From assembly GCF_013410405.1 (NCBI RefSeq), contig NZ_JACCFK010000002.1, positions 620,001 through 684,000 of the forward strand: a stretch of 64,000 nucleotides of DNA, read 5' to 3'. Positions 1 through 8,310 of the stretch are shown piece by piece. How positions within the stretch are numbered: position 1 is the stretch's first letter; each line of letters starts with the position of its first letter. The stretch is from Amycolatopsis endophytica. Lineage in GTDB: Bacteria > Actinomycetota > Actinomycetes > Mycobacteriales > Pseudonocardiaceae. The position numbers and the translations under genes are program-made. The notes beneath the pieces are model-generated. The model was given only the letters and a program-made list of their open reading frames with translations. It ran no database searches and had not been told where the DNA came from.

Positions 1-47
1 ATCAGCTGAGGCCCAGCCCGGTCGATGACGGCCCCCGCGTCCGTCAT
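1..47 (-). CDS. N-terminus of an unidentified operon gene, cut by the window edge
   Basis: Only 15 complete codons are visible, reading MTDAGAVIDRAGPQL. The ATG (complement of 45-47) overlaps the TGA of the aminotransferase (complement of 44-46) as ATGA, the same coupling arrangement used by other gene pairs in this window. The gene is therefore probably the next member of the catabolic operon and translationally coupled to it. Too little is visible to name a family. Confidence 0.6.
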   Translation of the reverse strand, partial: MTDAGAVIDRAGPQL

Positions 48-1192
48 CCGGACGCGAAGGCCGCCAGGCGGTCGAGCGCGGTCTCCAGCACGGGCAGGTC
101 CACGGCGTAGCTGAGCCGGATGTGGCTGGGCGCGCCGAAGCCGGTGCCCGGCACCAGTCCGACGCCGGTTTCGGCGAGCAGGCGGGCGCAGAACTCGTCC
201 GCGGTGCGTCCGCCGAGCACGGTGGAGACGTCGGGGAAGAGGTAGAACGCTCCCGTCGGCCGCTCGCACCGGATGCCGTCGATCGCGGTGAGGCGTTCGT
301 GGGCGACGTCGCGGCGGTCACGGTAGGACTTGATCGCCTCCCACGGCACGTCGTCCATCGCGCCGATCGCCGCGTACTGGGCGACGACCGACACGTTCGA
401 CGTCGCCTGGCCCTGCAGCCGCCGGATCAGCTGGGCGATCTCCGGTGGCGCGGCCGCGTAGCCGATGCGCCACCCCGTCATCGCGCAGCTCTTGGACACG
501 CCGTTGACGACGACGGTACGGTCCTTCAGCTCCGGTCCGAGCGCGGCGATGCTGGGGACCGCGCCGTCGTCGTAGTGGAAGTACTCGTAGATCAGGTCTT
601 CCACGACGTAGAGGTCGTGCCGCAGGACGACGTCGGCGAGTGCGTCCAGTTCCGGCCGCGTGTAGGTGGCGCCGGTCGGGTTGCCCGGACTGTTGAGCAC
701 CACCACCTTCGTCCGCGGGGTCACCGCCGCCTCCAGCTGCCGCGCGGTGAGCTTCGACGCGGTGGGCACGATGACCGGCTCGGCGCCGGTGAGCCGCACC
801 TGTTCGGGGTAGGTCACCCAGTACGGGGCGGGGATCACGACCTCGTCGCCGTCCTCGCACAGCGCCAGGAACGCGTTGTACAGCGCGTGCTTGGCACCGT
901 TGGCCACGACGATGTCGCCCGGCGCGTACTCCAGTCCGTTGTCCTCGGCGAGCTTGCGCCGGACCCGTTCGCGCAGTTCGGGAATCCCCGCGACATCGGT
1001 GTAGCGGTTGTGCCCGTCCGCGATGGCCTTGAGCGCGTACTCGCGTGCGAGCCCGGGCATCGGGAAATCGGGTTCGCCGACGGAGAGGTTGAGCACCTCC
1101 TCCCCCGCGGCACGCCGGGCGGTGAGCTGGGCATTGAGCGACAGCGTCGGCGACGGGCGGATCGAGGCCGCCCGGCTCGACAGCGGTTTCAC
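44..1192 (-). CDS. PLP-dependent aminotransferase, class I/II (aspartate aminotransferase fold)
   Basis: A 382-residue fold-type I aminotransferase that moves an amino group between an amino acid and a 2-oxo acid in the cytoplasm. Visible family motifs are VGEPDFP near residue 38, the NSPGNPTG substrate/PLP segment, and the Schiff-base lysine K234 in VSKSCAMTGWRIGY. The length is normal for the subfamily. The GTG start at 1192 was chosen because it overlaps the transporter stop as GTGA; the reading frame stays open upstream, but that part is a shadow of the transporter gene. It is the fourth gene of a minus-strand operon with the MHS transporter, FAD oxidoreductase and aldehyde dehydrogenase, so it probably acts on an imported nitrogenous or keto-acid compound. 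The substrate cannot be told from sequence. Confidence 0.93.
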   Translation of the reverse strand: MKPLSSRAASIRPSPTLSLNAQLTARRAAGEEVLNLSVGEPDFPMPGLAREYALKAIADGHNRYTDVAGIPELRERVRRKLAEDNGLEYAPGDIVVANGAKHALYNAFLALCEDGDEVVIPAPYWVTYPEQVRLTGAEPVIVPTASKLTARQLEAAVTPRTKVVVLNSPGNPTGATYTRPELDALADVVLRHDLYVVEDLIYEYFHYDDGAVPSIAALGPELKDRTVVVNGVSKSCAMTGWRIGYAAAPPEIAQLIRRLQGQATSNVSVVAQYAAIGAMDDVPWEAIKSYRDRRDVAHERLTAIDGIRCERPTGAFYLFPDVSTVLGGRTADEFCARLLAETGVGLVPGTGFGAPSHIRLSYAVDLPVLETALDRLAAFASG

Positions 1193-2484
1193 GTCAGGGG
1201 CCTGCCCTTCGTCTCGGGGGTGAGCAGGGTGGTGATCAGGCCGATCGCGACCAGCACCACCAGGTAGCAGGAGAACAGCCAGTCCAGCTGGTGCGCGTGC
1301 AGCCAGGTCAGGACGTAGGGCGCGGTGCCGCCGAAGATCGCGACCATCACCGAGTAGGGCACGCCGACGCCGGAGGCGCGGACCTCGGTGGGGAACAGCT
1401 CGGCGAAGTAGGCGGGCATGATGCCGACGAACGCGCCGAGGAAGAACAACGCGACGCCCATGAGGAGCCCGAGCCGGAGCGCCGAATCGTTGATCAGGGC
1501 CATCAGCGGGAACGACAGCACCAGGAACGCCACCCCGTAGGCGATGAAGACCGGTTTGCGCCCGAAGCGGTCGGACAGCTTGCCCCACAGCGGCAGCGTG
1601 ATCATGAAGAACACGTTGGCCGCGACGGTGGCCCACAATCCGGCGGTCGCGTCGACGCCGTGCGCGTCGATGGCGAACCCGGAGATGCCGACCGCCCAGA
1701 TGTAGTACACGACGGTGACGCCCGCGGTGAGCCCGAGGATCCGGGCGAGGCTCTTCTTGTTGCGGGCCAGGGCACGCAGCAACTCGCGGGTGCTGCGCGG
1801 AGTCGCGGCTTCGGAGTAGGCCTCGGTCTCCTGAAGCGTGCGCCGCAGGTAGAGACCGACGAGCCCGAGGACACCGCCGATGAGGAACGGCACGCGCCAG
1901 GCCCAGTCGCGCAGGGCCTGTTCACCGAACAGGCTGGAGCCGGCCGCGCCGATCAGCGAGGCGAGCACGATACCCGCGGTGACCGAGATGTAGAGACTGG
2001 TCGACCACAGCCCGCGGCGCGCGGTCGGGGCGATCTCGGCGACGTAGGTGTAGGACGCGGCGATCTCCCCGCCGTGGGCCAGGCCCTGCAGCAACCGGGC
2101 CAGCAGCAGGATCACCGCCGCGCCGACGCCGACCGTGTCGTGGGTGGGCGCGACCCCGATGATGAGACTGCCCGCGGCCATGGTGACCATCGAGGTGGTC
2201 AGGGAGAACCTTCGCCCGCGGCGGTCGGCGAGCCAGCCGAAGAAGAACCCGCCCAGCGGTCGCATCAGGAAGCCGACCGCGAACACGGCCAATGTGGACA
2301 GCAGCGCGCTGGTGGCGTTGCCGCCGACGAAGAACTGCTTGGCGAAGAAGGGCGCGAAGATGGCGTAGACGCTCCAGTCGTACCACTCGAGCGTGTTGCC
2401 GATTCCCGCGCCGAACAACGTGCGGAACTTGCCGGGCGCCTTGCCGGCCGGTGCCTTCGCCGGCACCGAGATGGGAGCCGTCAT
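1189..2484 (-). CDS. MFS transporter, metabolite:H+ symporter (MHS) type
   Basis: A 431-residue integral membrane protein with about 12 hydrophobic segments. The N-terminal motif GNTLEWYDWSVYA and the cytoplasmic loop DRRGRR are typical of the MHS branch of the major facilitator superfamily (ShiA, KgtP, ProP and TcuC relatives), which imports organic acids or betaines with protons. It is 18 nt downstream of the FAD oxidoreductase gene and its stop overlaps the aminotransferase start, so it is part of the same transcript. It most likely imports the compound that the neighbouring enzymes degrade. The substrate is unknown; MHS members range from shikimate to citrate-like acids. Confidence 0.92.
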   Translation of the reverse strand: MTAPISVPAKAPAGKAPGKFRTLFGAGIGNTLEWYDWSVYAIFAPFFAKQFFVGGNATSALLSTLAVFAVGFLMRPLGGFFFGWLADRRGRRFSLTTSMVTMAAGSLIIGVAPTHDTVGVGAAVILLLARLLQGLAHGGEIAASYTYVAEIAPTARRGLWSTSLYISVTAGIVLASLIGAAGSSLFGEQALRDWAWRVPFLIGGVLGLVGLYLRRTLQETEAYSEAATPRSTRELLRALARNKKSLARILGLTAGVTVVYYIWAVGISGFAIDAHGVDATAGLWATVAANVFFMITLPLWGKLSDRFGRKPVFIAYGVAFLVLSFPLMALINDSALRLGLLMGVALFFLGAFVGIMPAYFAELFPTEVRASGVGVPYSVMVAIFGGTAPYVLTWLHAHQLDWLFSCYLVVLVAIGLITTLLTPETKGRPLT

Positions 2485-2502
2485 GGATCCTCCAGGAAGA
2501 GC

Positions 2503-3879
2503 TCAGGCGGTGGCGGCGGTCTGGCCCGCCACCCGCCCGAACACCATGCCGCGCAGCACGGACGTGCCGCCGGGATACTTGTCGTGGTAGATGCCGGTGC
2601 ATTCCCCCGCCGCGTACAGGCCGGGGATCGGCGCGCCCTGCTCGTCGACCACACGGGCGTCCGCGTCGGTCTCCAGGCCACCGAAGGTGAACACGATCGC
2701 GCAAGCCACCGGGTAGGCCAGCAGCGGCGCCTCGTCGACCGGGAGCGCCCAGTTGCTCTTGGGCGGGGTGAGCCCCTCGGTGTGCTTGCCGTCGGGGCGG
2801 CGCCAGTCGAACTCACCGTCCACAACGGAGGAGTTGTAGGCGGCGACGGTGTCGGCGAGCCGCTGCGCGGGCAGGCCCAGTGCCGCGGCGAGTTCGTCGA
2901 GGCTGTCGGCGGTGACCGGTTTGCGGCCGGTCAGCAGTCCGCGTTCGCGGTCACCGACCTGCTCGAACCTGCGGTCGGTGATGAAGTAGGCGATACCGTC
3001 GGGTTGCGCCCACACCGCGCGCGCGGTGCTCTCGTAGGTCTCGTCGACCGTGCCGCGCCCCTCGTCGAGGAACCGCTCCCCCAGCTTGTTGACCAGGATG
3101 CCGTAGGGGAAGACCATCACCAGCGCCTCGGGGTTGTCCGCGCGCGGGTCCACCGGTTCGGCGTGGAAGCCGTCCCACTGGCCGCCGCGCCGGGCGCCCG
3201 CGTCGAGCGCCATGCGGATGCCCTCGCCCTTGTTGAACTCCACGCCGGGGGCGATCGGGACGAGCGTGCTGACGTCGCCGGGGAGTTCCTTGCCCAGCGC
3301 GGTCGGGTCGCCCTCGAATCCGCCCGAGGCGATGATCACCGCGCGGGCCGCCACGACGTCTTCACCGCCGGGTCCGCTCACCCGCAGCCCGGTGACCCGG
3401 CCGTCCGCCGCGGTCACCAGGCTCTGTGCCGTGGTGTGGTAGCGGAACTCGACTCCGAGCTTCTCCGCCACCGGGCGCAGCGCGGTGAGCAGGGCTTCGC
3501 CACCGCCGTGTGGTTGCAGCCGCGGCCGGTTGCTGTTGATGAAGTAGGTCGGGAACCGCCGGAAGCGGGCGCCGTGGCCCTGGATCCACTCCATGGTCTC
3601 GGGCAGGCGCTCGACCAGCGCCTCGACGTACCAGGACGGGGTGCGGCCGCCGGAGAAGGCGACCACTTCGTCCACGAAGGACTCGTTGGGTTCGTAGACG
3701 TCGTCCAGGCGGAAGTAGGCCGAGGTCCACTTCGTGTTGCCGCCGGCCTCCAGCGGCCCGGCGCGGTCCACCACGATGACCGGCGCGCCCTCCTCGGCCG
3801 CCGAGACGGCGGCCGACAGGCCCGCAATACCCGCCCCGATCACCACGACCGGGTCCGGCGACGATGCCGATGTCGTCAT
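2503..3879 (-). CDS. FAD-dependent oxidoreductase, fumarate reductase/tricarballylate dehydrogenase-like flavoprotein
   Basis: A 458-residue flavoprotein. The Rossmann dinucleotide motif GAGIAG is at residues 15-20, an HGGGEALL stretch lies mid-protein, and the C-terminal FAD-binding segment YAAGECTGIY ... GGTSVLRG resembles the family of fumarate reductase flavoproteins, KstD-type dehydrogenases and TcuA. The likely reaction is oxidation of a saturated acid or ketone to the alpha,beta-unsaturated product. The ATG at 3879 has a GGAG-type ribosome binding site (GAGGAG) just upstream; the same frame continues open into the aldehyde dehydrogenase gene but is non-coding there. In the known tcu operons a TcuA-type flavoprotein works with an MHS-type transporter, as here, but no TcuB-like electron-transfer gene is visible, so tricarballylate as substrate is only one possibility. 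Confidence 0.85.
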   Translation of the reverse strand: MTTSASSPDPVVVIGAGIAGLSAAVSAAEEGAPVIVVDRAGPLEAGGNTKWTSAYFRLDDVYEPNESFVDEVVAFSGGRTPSWYVEALVERLPETMEWIQGHGARFRRFPTYFINSNRPRLQPHGGGEALLTALRPVAEKLGVEFRYHTTAQSLVTAADGRVTGLRVSGPGGEDVVAARAVIIASGGFEGDPTALGKELPGDVSTLVPIAPGVEFNKGEGIRMALDAGARRGGQWDGFHAEPVDPRADNPEALVMVFPYGILVNKLGERFLDEGRGTVDETYESTARAVWAQPDGIAYFITDRRFEQVGDRERGLLTGRKPVTADSLDELAAALGLPAQRLADTVAAYNSSVVDGEFDWRRPDGKHTEGLTPPKSNWALPVDEAPLLAYPVACAIVFTFGGLETDADARVVDEQGAPIPGLYAAGECTGIYHDKYPGGTSVLRGMVFGRVAGQTAATA

Positions 3880-3901
3880 GTTCTTCTCCTCACGGGGGGT
3901 G

Positions 3902-5419
3902 TCAGGCGCGGGGGTTGAAGGGGTCCTTGACACCCTGCCCGGTGTCCACCCAGACGCTTTTTTCCTCGGTGTACTCGCGCAGCGCGTCGGCGCCGTTCTC
4001 ACGTCCGAGCCCGCTCTGCTTGTAGCCGCCGAAGGGGGTGGCGTAGGAGGTCTTGCGGTAGTTGTTGATCCACACCGTGCCCGCGCGCAGGCGGCCCGCG
4101 ACGCGGTGCGCGCGCTGCACGTTGCCGGTCCACACGCCGGCGGCGAGGCCGAACTCCGTGTCGTTGGCGATGCGCACGGCGTCCTCCTCGTCGGAGAACC
4201 GGAGGACCGAGGCGATCGGGCCGAACACCTCCTCCCGCGCGATCCGCATGTCGTTGGTGACGTCGGCGAACACGGTAGGCCGGACGAACAGCCCGTCGGG
4301 GAAGCCGTCGACCCGGGCGGTCGTTCCGCCCGCGGCGAGCCGCGCGCCGTCGGCCTTGGCGACCTCGATGTAGGAGAGCACCTTGTCGTACTGCGCGCGG
4401 GAGGCGATGGTGCCCATTTCGCTGGCCGGGTCCTGCGGGTCGCCGACCTTGATCGCCTCGGCGCGGCGCACGAGCTCCTCGACCACCTGGTCGTAGATGG
4501 TGTCCTGCACCAGGATCCGGGAGCCCGCCATGCAGGTCTGACCGCTGGCGCCGAAGATCCCCGCGACCAGGCCGTTGACCGCGCTGGTGAGGTCGGCGTC
4601 GTCGAACACGATGTTGGGCGACTTGCCGCCCAGTTCCAGCGACACCCGCTTGAGCGATTTGCCCGCCTGGGAGGCGATGGCCTGCCCGGTGGCGGTGGAG
4701 CCGGTGAACGCGACCTTGTCCACACCCGGGTGCCCCGTCAGCGCCGTGCCCGACGGGTGGCCCAGGCCGGTCACGACGTTGAACACGCCTGCCGGGAGAC
4801 CGGCCTCGGCGGCGAGTTCGGCGAAGCGGATCGCCGAGACCGGGGTGACCTCGGACGGCTTGGCGATCACCGTGTTGCCCGCGGCCAGCGCCGGACCGAG
4901 CTTCCACACCAGCAGCAGCAGCGGGGAGTTCCACGGGGTGATCGCGGCGACCACGCCGAGCGGCTCGCGCACCGTGTAGTTGACCATCTGCTGCACGTGC
5001 AGCGGGTTCGTGCTGCCGGTCGGCATCTGCGCCAGGCCCGCGTAGTAGTTGAAGTACTCGGGCATCAGCTTGGCCTGGCCGACCATTTCGCGGATCAGCT
5101 TGCCGTTCTCGCCGACCTGCAGCTGGGCGATTTCGTCGGCGTTGTCGGCGATCGCCTGACCGAAGCGGATCAGGAACTTGGCGCGGTCCGCCGCGCGGTA
5201 ACCGGGCCAGTCGCCCTCTTCGAACGCGCGGCGGGCACTGTCCACCGCCGCGTCGACGTCCTTGGCCGAGGCGTTGGGCACCTGGGCCCACACGCGGCCG
5301 GTGGCCGGGTTGACGACGTCGAGGTACTCGCCCTCGATCGGGGCGATCTGCTGGTTGCCGATGAAGAGGCCGTAGCGGGTGACACCTTCGGCCGAGGTGT
5401 CCGGCAACGACTGGGACAT
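3902..5419 (-). CDS. NAD(P)-dependent aldehyde dehydrogenase
   Basis: A 505-residue ALDH-superfamily enzyme oxidising an aldehyde to the acid. The catalytic cysteine is C296 in GQTCMAGSR and the general-base glutamate is E262 in LELGGKSPN; the cofactor-binding ITPWNSPLLL and FTGSTATG segments are present, and the length is normal. The ATG at 5419 was preferred over an in-frame GTG further upstream because an AGAAAGG ribosome binding site stands about 8 nt before it. It is the promoter-proximal gene of the minus-strand operon and is transcribed divergently from the GntR regulator. The upstream site at 5464-5483 overlaps its predicted -35 box, so repression by the divergent regulator is likely. 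The natural aldehyde is not known. Confidence 0.95.
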   Translation of the reverse strand: MSQSLPDTSAEGVTRYGLFIGNQQIAPIEGEYLDVVNPATGRVWAQVPNASAKDVDAAVDSARRAFEEGDWPGYRAADRAKFLIRFGQAIADNADEIAQLQVGENGKLIREMVGQAKLMPEYFNYYAGLAQMPTGSTNPLHVQQMVNYTVREPLGVVAAITPWNSPLLLLVWKLGPALAAGNTVIAKPSEVTPVSAIRFAELAAEAGLPAGVFNVVTGLGHPSGTALTGHPGVDKVAFTGSTATGQAIASQAGKSLKRVSLELGGKSPNIVFDDADLTSAVNGLVAGIFGASGQTCMAGSRILVQDTIYDQVVEELVRRAEAIKVGDPQDPASEMGTIASRAQYDKVLSYIEVAKADGARLAAGGTTARVDGFPDGLFVRPTVFADVTNDMRIAREEVFGPIASVLRFSDEEDAVRIANDTEFGLAAGVWTGNVQRAHRVAGRLRAGTVWINNYRKTSYATPFGGYKQSGLGRENGADALREYTEEKSVWVDTGQGVKDPFNPRA

Positions 5420-5453
5420 GGATGCGCCTTTCTGGTCTTCGGTGACGCCGACG

Positions 5454-5483
5454 ACGCTAGACGATTGTCCCACAATCGGTCAA
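5454..5483 (-). promoter_or_regulatory. Promoter and GntR-type operator for the aldehyde dehydrogenase operon
   Basis: On the minus strand TTGACC (complement of 5478-5483) and TAGCGT (complement of 5454-5459) stand 18 nt apart. Between them lies the perfect inverted repeat GATTGT-CCC-ACAATC (5463-5477), whose core TTGTCCCACAA fits the TNGTNNNACNA consensus known for FadR-type GntR regulators. The same CCCACAATCGG core recurs at 5535-5545 in front of the regulator gene. Confidence 0.6.
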
Positions 5484-5530
5484 CTGAACGCACCTGAGCT
5501 GCGTTAATAGCGCTCTCGTCCGGATTTGGT

Positions 5531-5559
5531 TTGACCCACAATCGGACAATGAATACGCT
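5531..5559 (+). promoter_or_regulatory. Promoter and second operator-like site of the GntR regulator
   Basis: TTGACC (5531-5536) and TACGCT (5554-5559) are 17 nt apart, placing the transcription start at about the GTG at 5566, so the mRNA is probably leaderless. The stretch 5531-5550 shares the core CCCACAATCGG with the site at 5464-5483, with TTGACC and GGACAAT flanks in mirrored order. This suggests autoregulation together with control of the divergent operon. Confidence 0.55.
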
Positions 5560-5565
5560 GGGTAC

Positions 5566-6210
5566 GTGAAGGTGATCCACGCTGCGGCGCCGGTCCGCAC
5601 CCAGGCGGTCGAGGCCATCCGCGCCGAGATCGTCAGCGGCGTGCTCAAGCCCGGACAGCGGCTCGTCGAGCGCGAACTGTGCGAGCGGCTCGACGTCTCG
5701 CGCAACACCATCCGTGAAGCCTGCCGCCAGCTGGAGGCGGAAGGGTTCCTCGTCATCCCCCCGCACAAGGGCCCCACGGTGGCCCAGCTCAGCGACGACG
5801 AGGCCAGGGCGATCTACGAGGTTCGCGAAGCGCTGGAGTGCTTCGCGGTCCGGTTGTTCGTCGAGCGGGCCTCCGACGAGGTGCTGACCCGGCTCGAAGA
5901 CGCCTTGGCCAAGCTCAAGGCGGCACACGAATCCGGCCGCGTGAGCCGTATGCTCAGCACCAAGAACAAGTTCTACGACGTGCTGTACTCGGGCGCGGGC
6001 AACGACGTGCTGCACTCCCAGGCCCGGCTCCTGCATGGCAGGCTCGCGCAGCTGCGCGCCCGGTCACTGGGCCACCGCGGCAGGCCGCAGTCGAGCATCA
6101 CCGAGATCGAACAGGTCGTGGAGCGCATCGCCGCCCGTGACGCGGACGCCGCCAGCGCGCTGTGGCGTGACCACATTCGCAACGCCGCGGCCACCGCGCT
6201 CGCGTCCTGA
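5566..6210 (+). CDS. GntR-family transcriptional regulator, FCD (FadR) subfamily
   Basis: A 214-residue regulator. Residues about 9-75 form the winged helix-turn-helix with the signature LVERELCERLDVSRNTIREA; the remainder is an all-helical FCD effector domain, recognisable by YEVREALECFAV and the later arginine/histidine-rich ligand region. Members of this family bind organic acids or their metabolites and usually repress catabolic genes. The gene starts with GTG at 5566 directly at the predicted transcription start. It is divergent from the aldehyde dehydrogenase operon, with matching operator-like sites in front of both, so it is the likely local repressor. The ligand is unknown. Confidence 0.92.
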   Translation: MKVIHAAAPVRTQAVEAIRAEIVSGVLKPGQRLVERELCERLDVSRNTIREACRQLEAEGFLVIPPHKGPTVAQLSDDEARAIYEVREALECFAVRLFVERASDEVLTRLEDALAKLKAAHESGRVSRMLSTKNKFYDVLYSGAGNDVLHSQARLLHGRLAQLRARSLGHRGRPQSSITEIEQVVERIAARDADAASALWRDHIRNAAATALAS

Positions 6211-6243
6211 CGCCAGGTTTCCACCGGTTCTGACCGCTGGTGG

Positions 6244-6281
6244 TTGCGTGGTCACGAAACCCTAGGTTACGGTGACCTAGG
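6244..6281 (+). promoter_or_regulatory. Promoter and palindromic operator overlapping the PadR start codon
   Basis: A near-perfect 21-bp palindrome, CCTAGGTTAC-G-GTGACCTAGG (one mismatch between arms), occupies 6261-6281 and ends on the first base of the GTG start. TTGCGT (6244-6249) and TACGGT (6268-6273), 18 nt apart, form a plausible promoter, the -10 box lying inside the palindrome. Such placement would give simple autorepression of the PadR-P450 operon. Confidence 0.55.
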
Positions 6282-6796
6282 TGTGGATCGAGATCTTCCT
6301 CCTCTCGCGGCTCGCCAGGGAACCCCTGCACGGCTACGAGCTGCGGAAGGCGGTCGAAGCCTCGACCGGGCACACGCTGTCGAACAACTCGCTGTACCCG
6401 GCGTTGCGGCGGTTCGTCGAGGCCGGCGCTGTGCTGCGGAGCCCGGAGGAGCAGGAGGCCAAGCCGCCGCGCCACGTCTACACGATCACGGACGTGGGCC
6501 GGGAGCTGTTGCACGATCTGCTCGCCGACTTCCCGGAGGAACTGGCGCTCAACGAGGAGGAATTCCTCGCCAGGGTCGGCAACTTCAGCAGGCTGGACGG
6601 CCGGGAACGCGCCGCGGTGCTCGGCACGCGGGAACGCGCGGTCGCCGCCGAGCGCGACCGGCTCGCCGCGCTCGCCGCCGCGCAGGCCGATCCGTGGAGC
6701 CGCGCCGTCCTGGACGAGGTCAGCAGGCGGCTCACCGAGGAACTCGCCTGGCTGGCCAGGCTGCGATCAACCGCGAAACCCGAGGAAGGCGCATGA
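6281..6796 (+). CDS. PadR-family transcriptional regulator
   Basis: A 171-residue protein with the N-terminal PadR winged helix: [18 protein letters not shown], then [16 protein letters not shown] and a wing ending in [13 protein letters not shown]. The C-terminal part, from about residue 95, is charged and helical and is probably the dimerisation domain. PadR proteins commonly repress a neighbouring detoxification or biosynthesis gene and release DNA on binding a small aromatic or hydrophobic ligand. The stop overlaps the start of the P450 gene as ATGA, so the P450 is the obvious target. A palindrome at 6261-6281 overlaps the start codon. Confidence 0.92.
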   Translation: MWIEIFLLSRLAREPLHGYELRKAVEASTGHTLSNNSLYPALRRFVEAGAVLRSPEEQEAKPPRHVYTITDVGRELLHDLLADFPEELALNEEEFLARVGNFSRLDGRERAAVLGTRERAVAAERDRLAALAAAQADPWSRAVLDEVSRRLTEELAWLARLRSTAKPEEGA

Positions 6797-8013
6797 CGAC
6801 CACCGAGCACGAAGCACCCCAGTTGCCGTTTTCCCGGAGCAACGCGCTGGAGATCCCGCCGCTCTACGCGAAGTTGCGCAGCCGCGCACCGCTCACGCGA
6901 GTGGTGACTCCGGCGGGTGACCCGGCGTGGCTGGTCACCTCCTACGAGCACGTGCGGGAAGTGTTCCGGGACCGCCGGTTCGGGCGCTCGCACCCGGCGC
7001 CGGAGCAGGCGGCACGCATCTCGCACGCGGCGCTGCAGGCGGGCCCCACCGGGAACTACGAAACCGAGGAACACGACCACAAGCGGATGCGGCGCATGCT
7101 CGCACCCGCGTTCTCGGCCCCGCGGATGCGGGCGCTCGGCGAGCACATCCACGACCTCACCCAGCGCTGCCTCGACGACATGGCCTCGGCGCACGAAGCC
7201 GCCCCCGGTGAGCCGGTGGACCTGACCGAGCTGCTCGCCTTTCCACTGCCGGTCCTGGTGATCTGCGAACTGCTCGGAGTGCCCTTCGCCGACCGTGGCC
7301 ACTTCCGGCAGCTGTCCGAGCGCATCGCCGTGCTCGACGGCAGGGCCGACGGGCAGGAGGCGATGCGGGAGTTCATGGCCTACACCGCGGAGCTTGCCGC
7401 GATCAAGCGCGCCGATCCGCAGCCCGACGTCATCTCCGACATGGTGGCCGTGCAGGCCGAGGACCCGACGTTCACCGACGAGGATCTGGCCCGCCAGGCC
7501 GCCGGGCTGCTGTTCGCCGGGCACGAAACCACCTCGACGCGGATCGCGCTGGGCACGCTGTTCCTGCTCACCGATCTCGGGCGCCGGGACACCTTCGCCG
7601 CCGACCCGGACGGGCAGGTGCAGCAGACGGTGGAGGAGATCCTGCGGCTGTCGGCGACGAGCAGCACCGGTGGTCTGCTGCGGTACGCGCACGAGGACGT
7701 CGAGATCGCGGGCGTGCGCATCGCCCGTGGCGACGCGGTCCTGGTGTCCGTGGACGCCGCCAACCGCGACGAGACCGCGTTCCCGGAGCCGGACGAGTTC
7801 GACCCCGGCCGCTCCCCCAACGTGCACGTCGCCTTCGGGCACGGCGCGCACGTGTGCATCGGAGCCAACCTCGCCCGCGTCGAGCTGCGCACCGTCTTTC
7901 CCGCCCTGTTCCGCCGCTTCCCGACGATGCGACTGGCGGTGGACGTCGACGACATCGGCGTGCGGACCAACCGGATCGCCGGTGGCGTGGAGAGCGTGCC
8001 CGTCCTGCTGTGA
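6793..8013 (+). CDS. Cytochrome P450 monooxygenase
   Basis: A 406-residue soluble bacterial P450. The I-helix oxygen-activation motif AGHETTS, the K-helix EEILR (ExxR) and the heme-binding [14 protein letters not shown] with axial cysteine C355 are all present and in order. The length is that of actinobacterial class I P450s, which need a ferredoxin and reductase; neither is encoded nearby. The start was taken at the ATG overlapping the PadR stop (ATGA). The frame is open further upstream but that stretch is PadR-coding. Coupled expression with a PadR repressor suggests substrate-induced hydroxylation of a small hydrophobic compound; the substrate is unknown. Confidence 0.95.
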   Translation: MTTTEHEAPQLPFSRSNALEIPPLYAKLRSRAPLTRVVTPAGDPAWLVTSYEHVREVFRDRRFGRSHPAPEQAARISHAALQAGPTGNYETEEHDHKRMRRMLAPAFSAPRMRALGEHIHDLTQRCLDDMASAHEAAPGEPVDLTELLAFPLPVLVICELLGVPFADRGHFRQLSERIAVLDGRADGQEAMREFMAYTAELAAIKRADPQPDVISDMVAVQAEDPTFTDEDLARQAAGLLFAGHETTSTRIALGTLFLLTDLGRRDTFAADPDGQVQQTVEEILRLSATSSTGGLLRYAHEDVEIAGVRIARGDAVLVSVDAANRDETAFPEPDEFDPGRSPNVHVAFGHGAHVCIGANLARVELRTVFPALFRRFPTMRLAVDVDDIGVRTNRIAGGVESVPVLL

Positions 8014-8103
8014 GCGGCGAGCGCCGCGAGCTGCCGTAAACCCGGAGCCGGGCGGGGTGACCGCTGGTCACTCTGGTGGCCGTAGTCAGTCGCCTTGGGT
8101 GCC

Positions 8104-8157
8104 GACCGCCCCCGCCCCTCCTCCCAGGCCGCCTTGGGAGGAGGGGCGGGGGCGGTC
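8104..8157. terminator. Perfect 23-bp GC-rich hairpin between convergent genes
   Basis: Arms 8104-8126 and 8135-8157 are perfectly complementary over 23 bp with an 8-nt loop (GGCCGCCT). It lies 90 nt after the P450 stop and 150 nt after the end of the convergent MFS gene. There is no T-run, but such stems are typical of actinobacterial bidirectional terminators. Confidence 0.65.
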
Positions 8158-8226
8158 TGGGCGGTCGGTGCTCGGCTTGCGTTGCCGGATGGCCGTTTCG
8201 GTGGGGCGATACGGCTCAGCCGGGCC

Positions 8227-8310
8227 CGGAACGGCCAACATGGTGCCGCGAGTGGCAAACACAGTGCCGGGAACGGCAAACACGGTGCCCGGAGCGGCAA
8301 ACACGGCGAC
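8227..8310. repeat. Four tandem copies of a 21-bp repeat abutting the MFS stop codon
   Basis: Units lie at 8227-8247, 8248-8268, 8269-8289 and 8290-8310, each close to the form GGGAACGGCAAACACGGTGCC. The array ends one base before the stop codon of the minus-strand MFS gene. Because 21 bp is seven codons, the reverse strand would read a repeated heptapeptide resembling VPGTVFA, but there is no other sign of coding. Together with the hairpin at 8104-8157 it fills the 297-nt gap after the P450 gene. Confidence 0.8.

Noticed and set aside
1291..3918. Plus-strand open frame of 875 codons
   Set aside because: Antisense to the transporter and flavoprotein genes; rich in Arg, Gly, His and Asp, as expected for the shadow of G/C-biased codons, with no family motifs.
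8086..8304. Minus-strand small frame through the 21-bp repeats with a VPGTVFA heptad
   Set aside because: Runs through the strong hairpin and has no start signal; the heptad is explained by the DNA repeat period.
8227..8310. CRISPR-like array
   Set aside because: Units are contiguous without unique spacers, so it is a simple tandem repeat.
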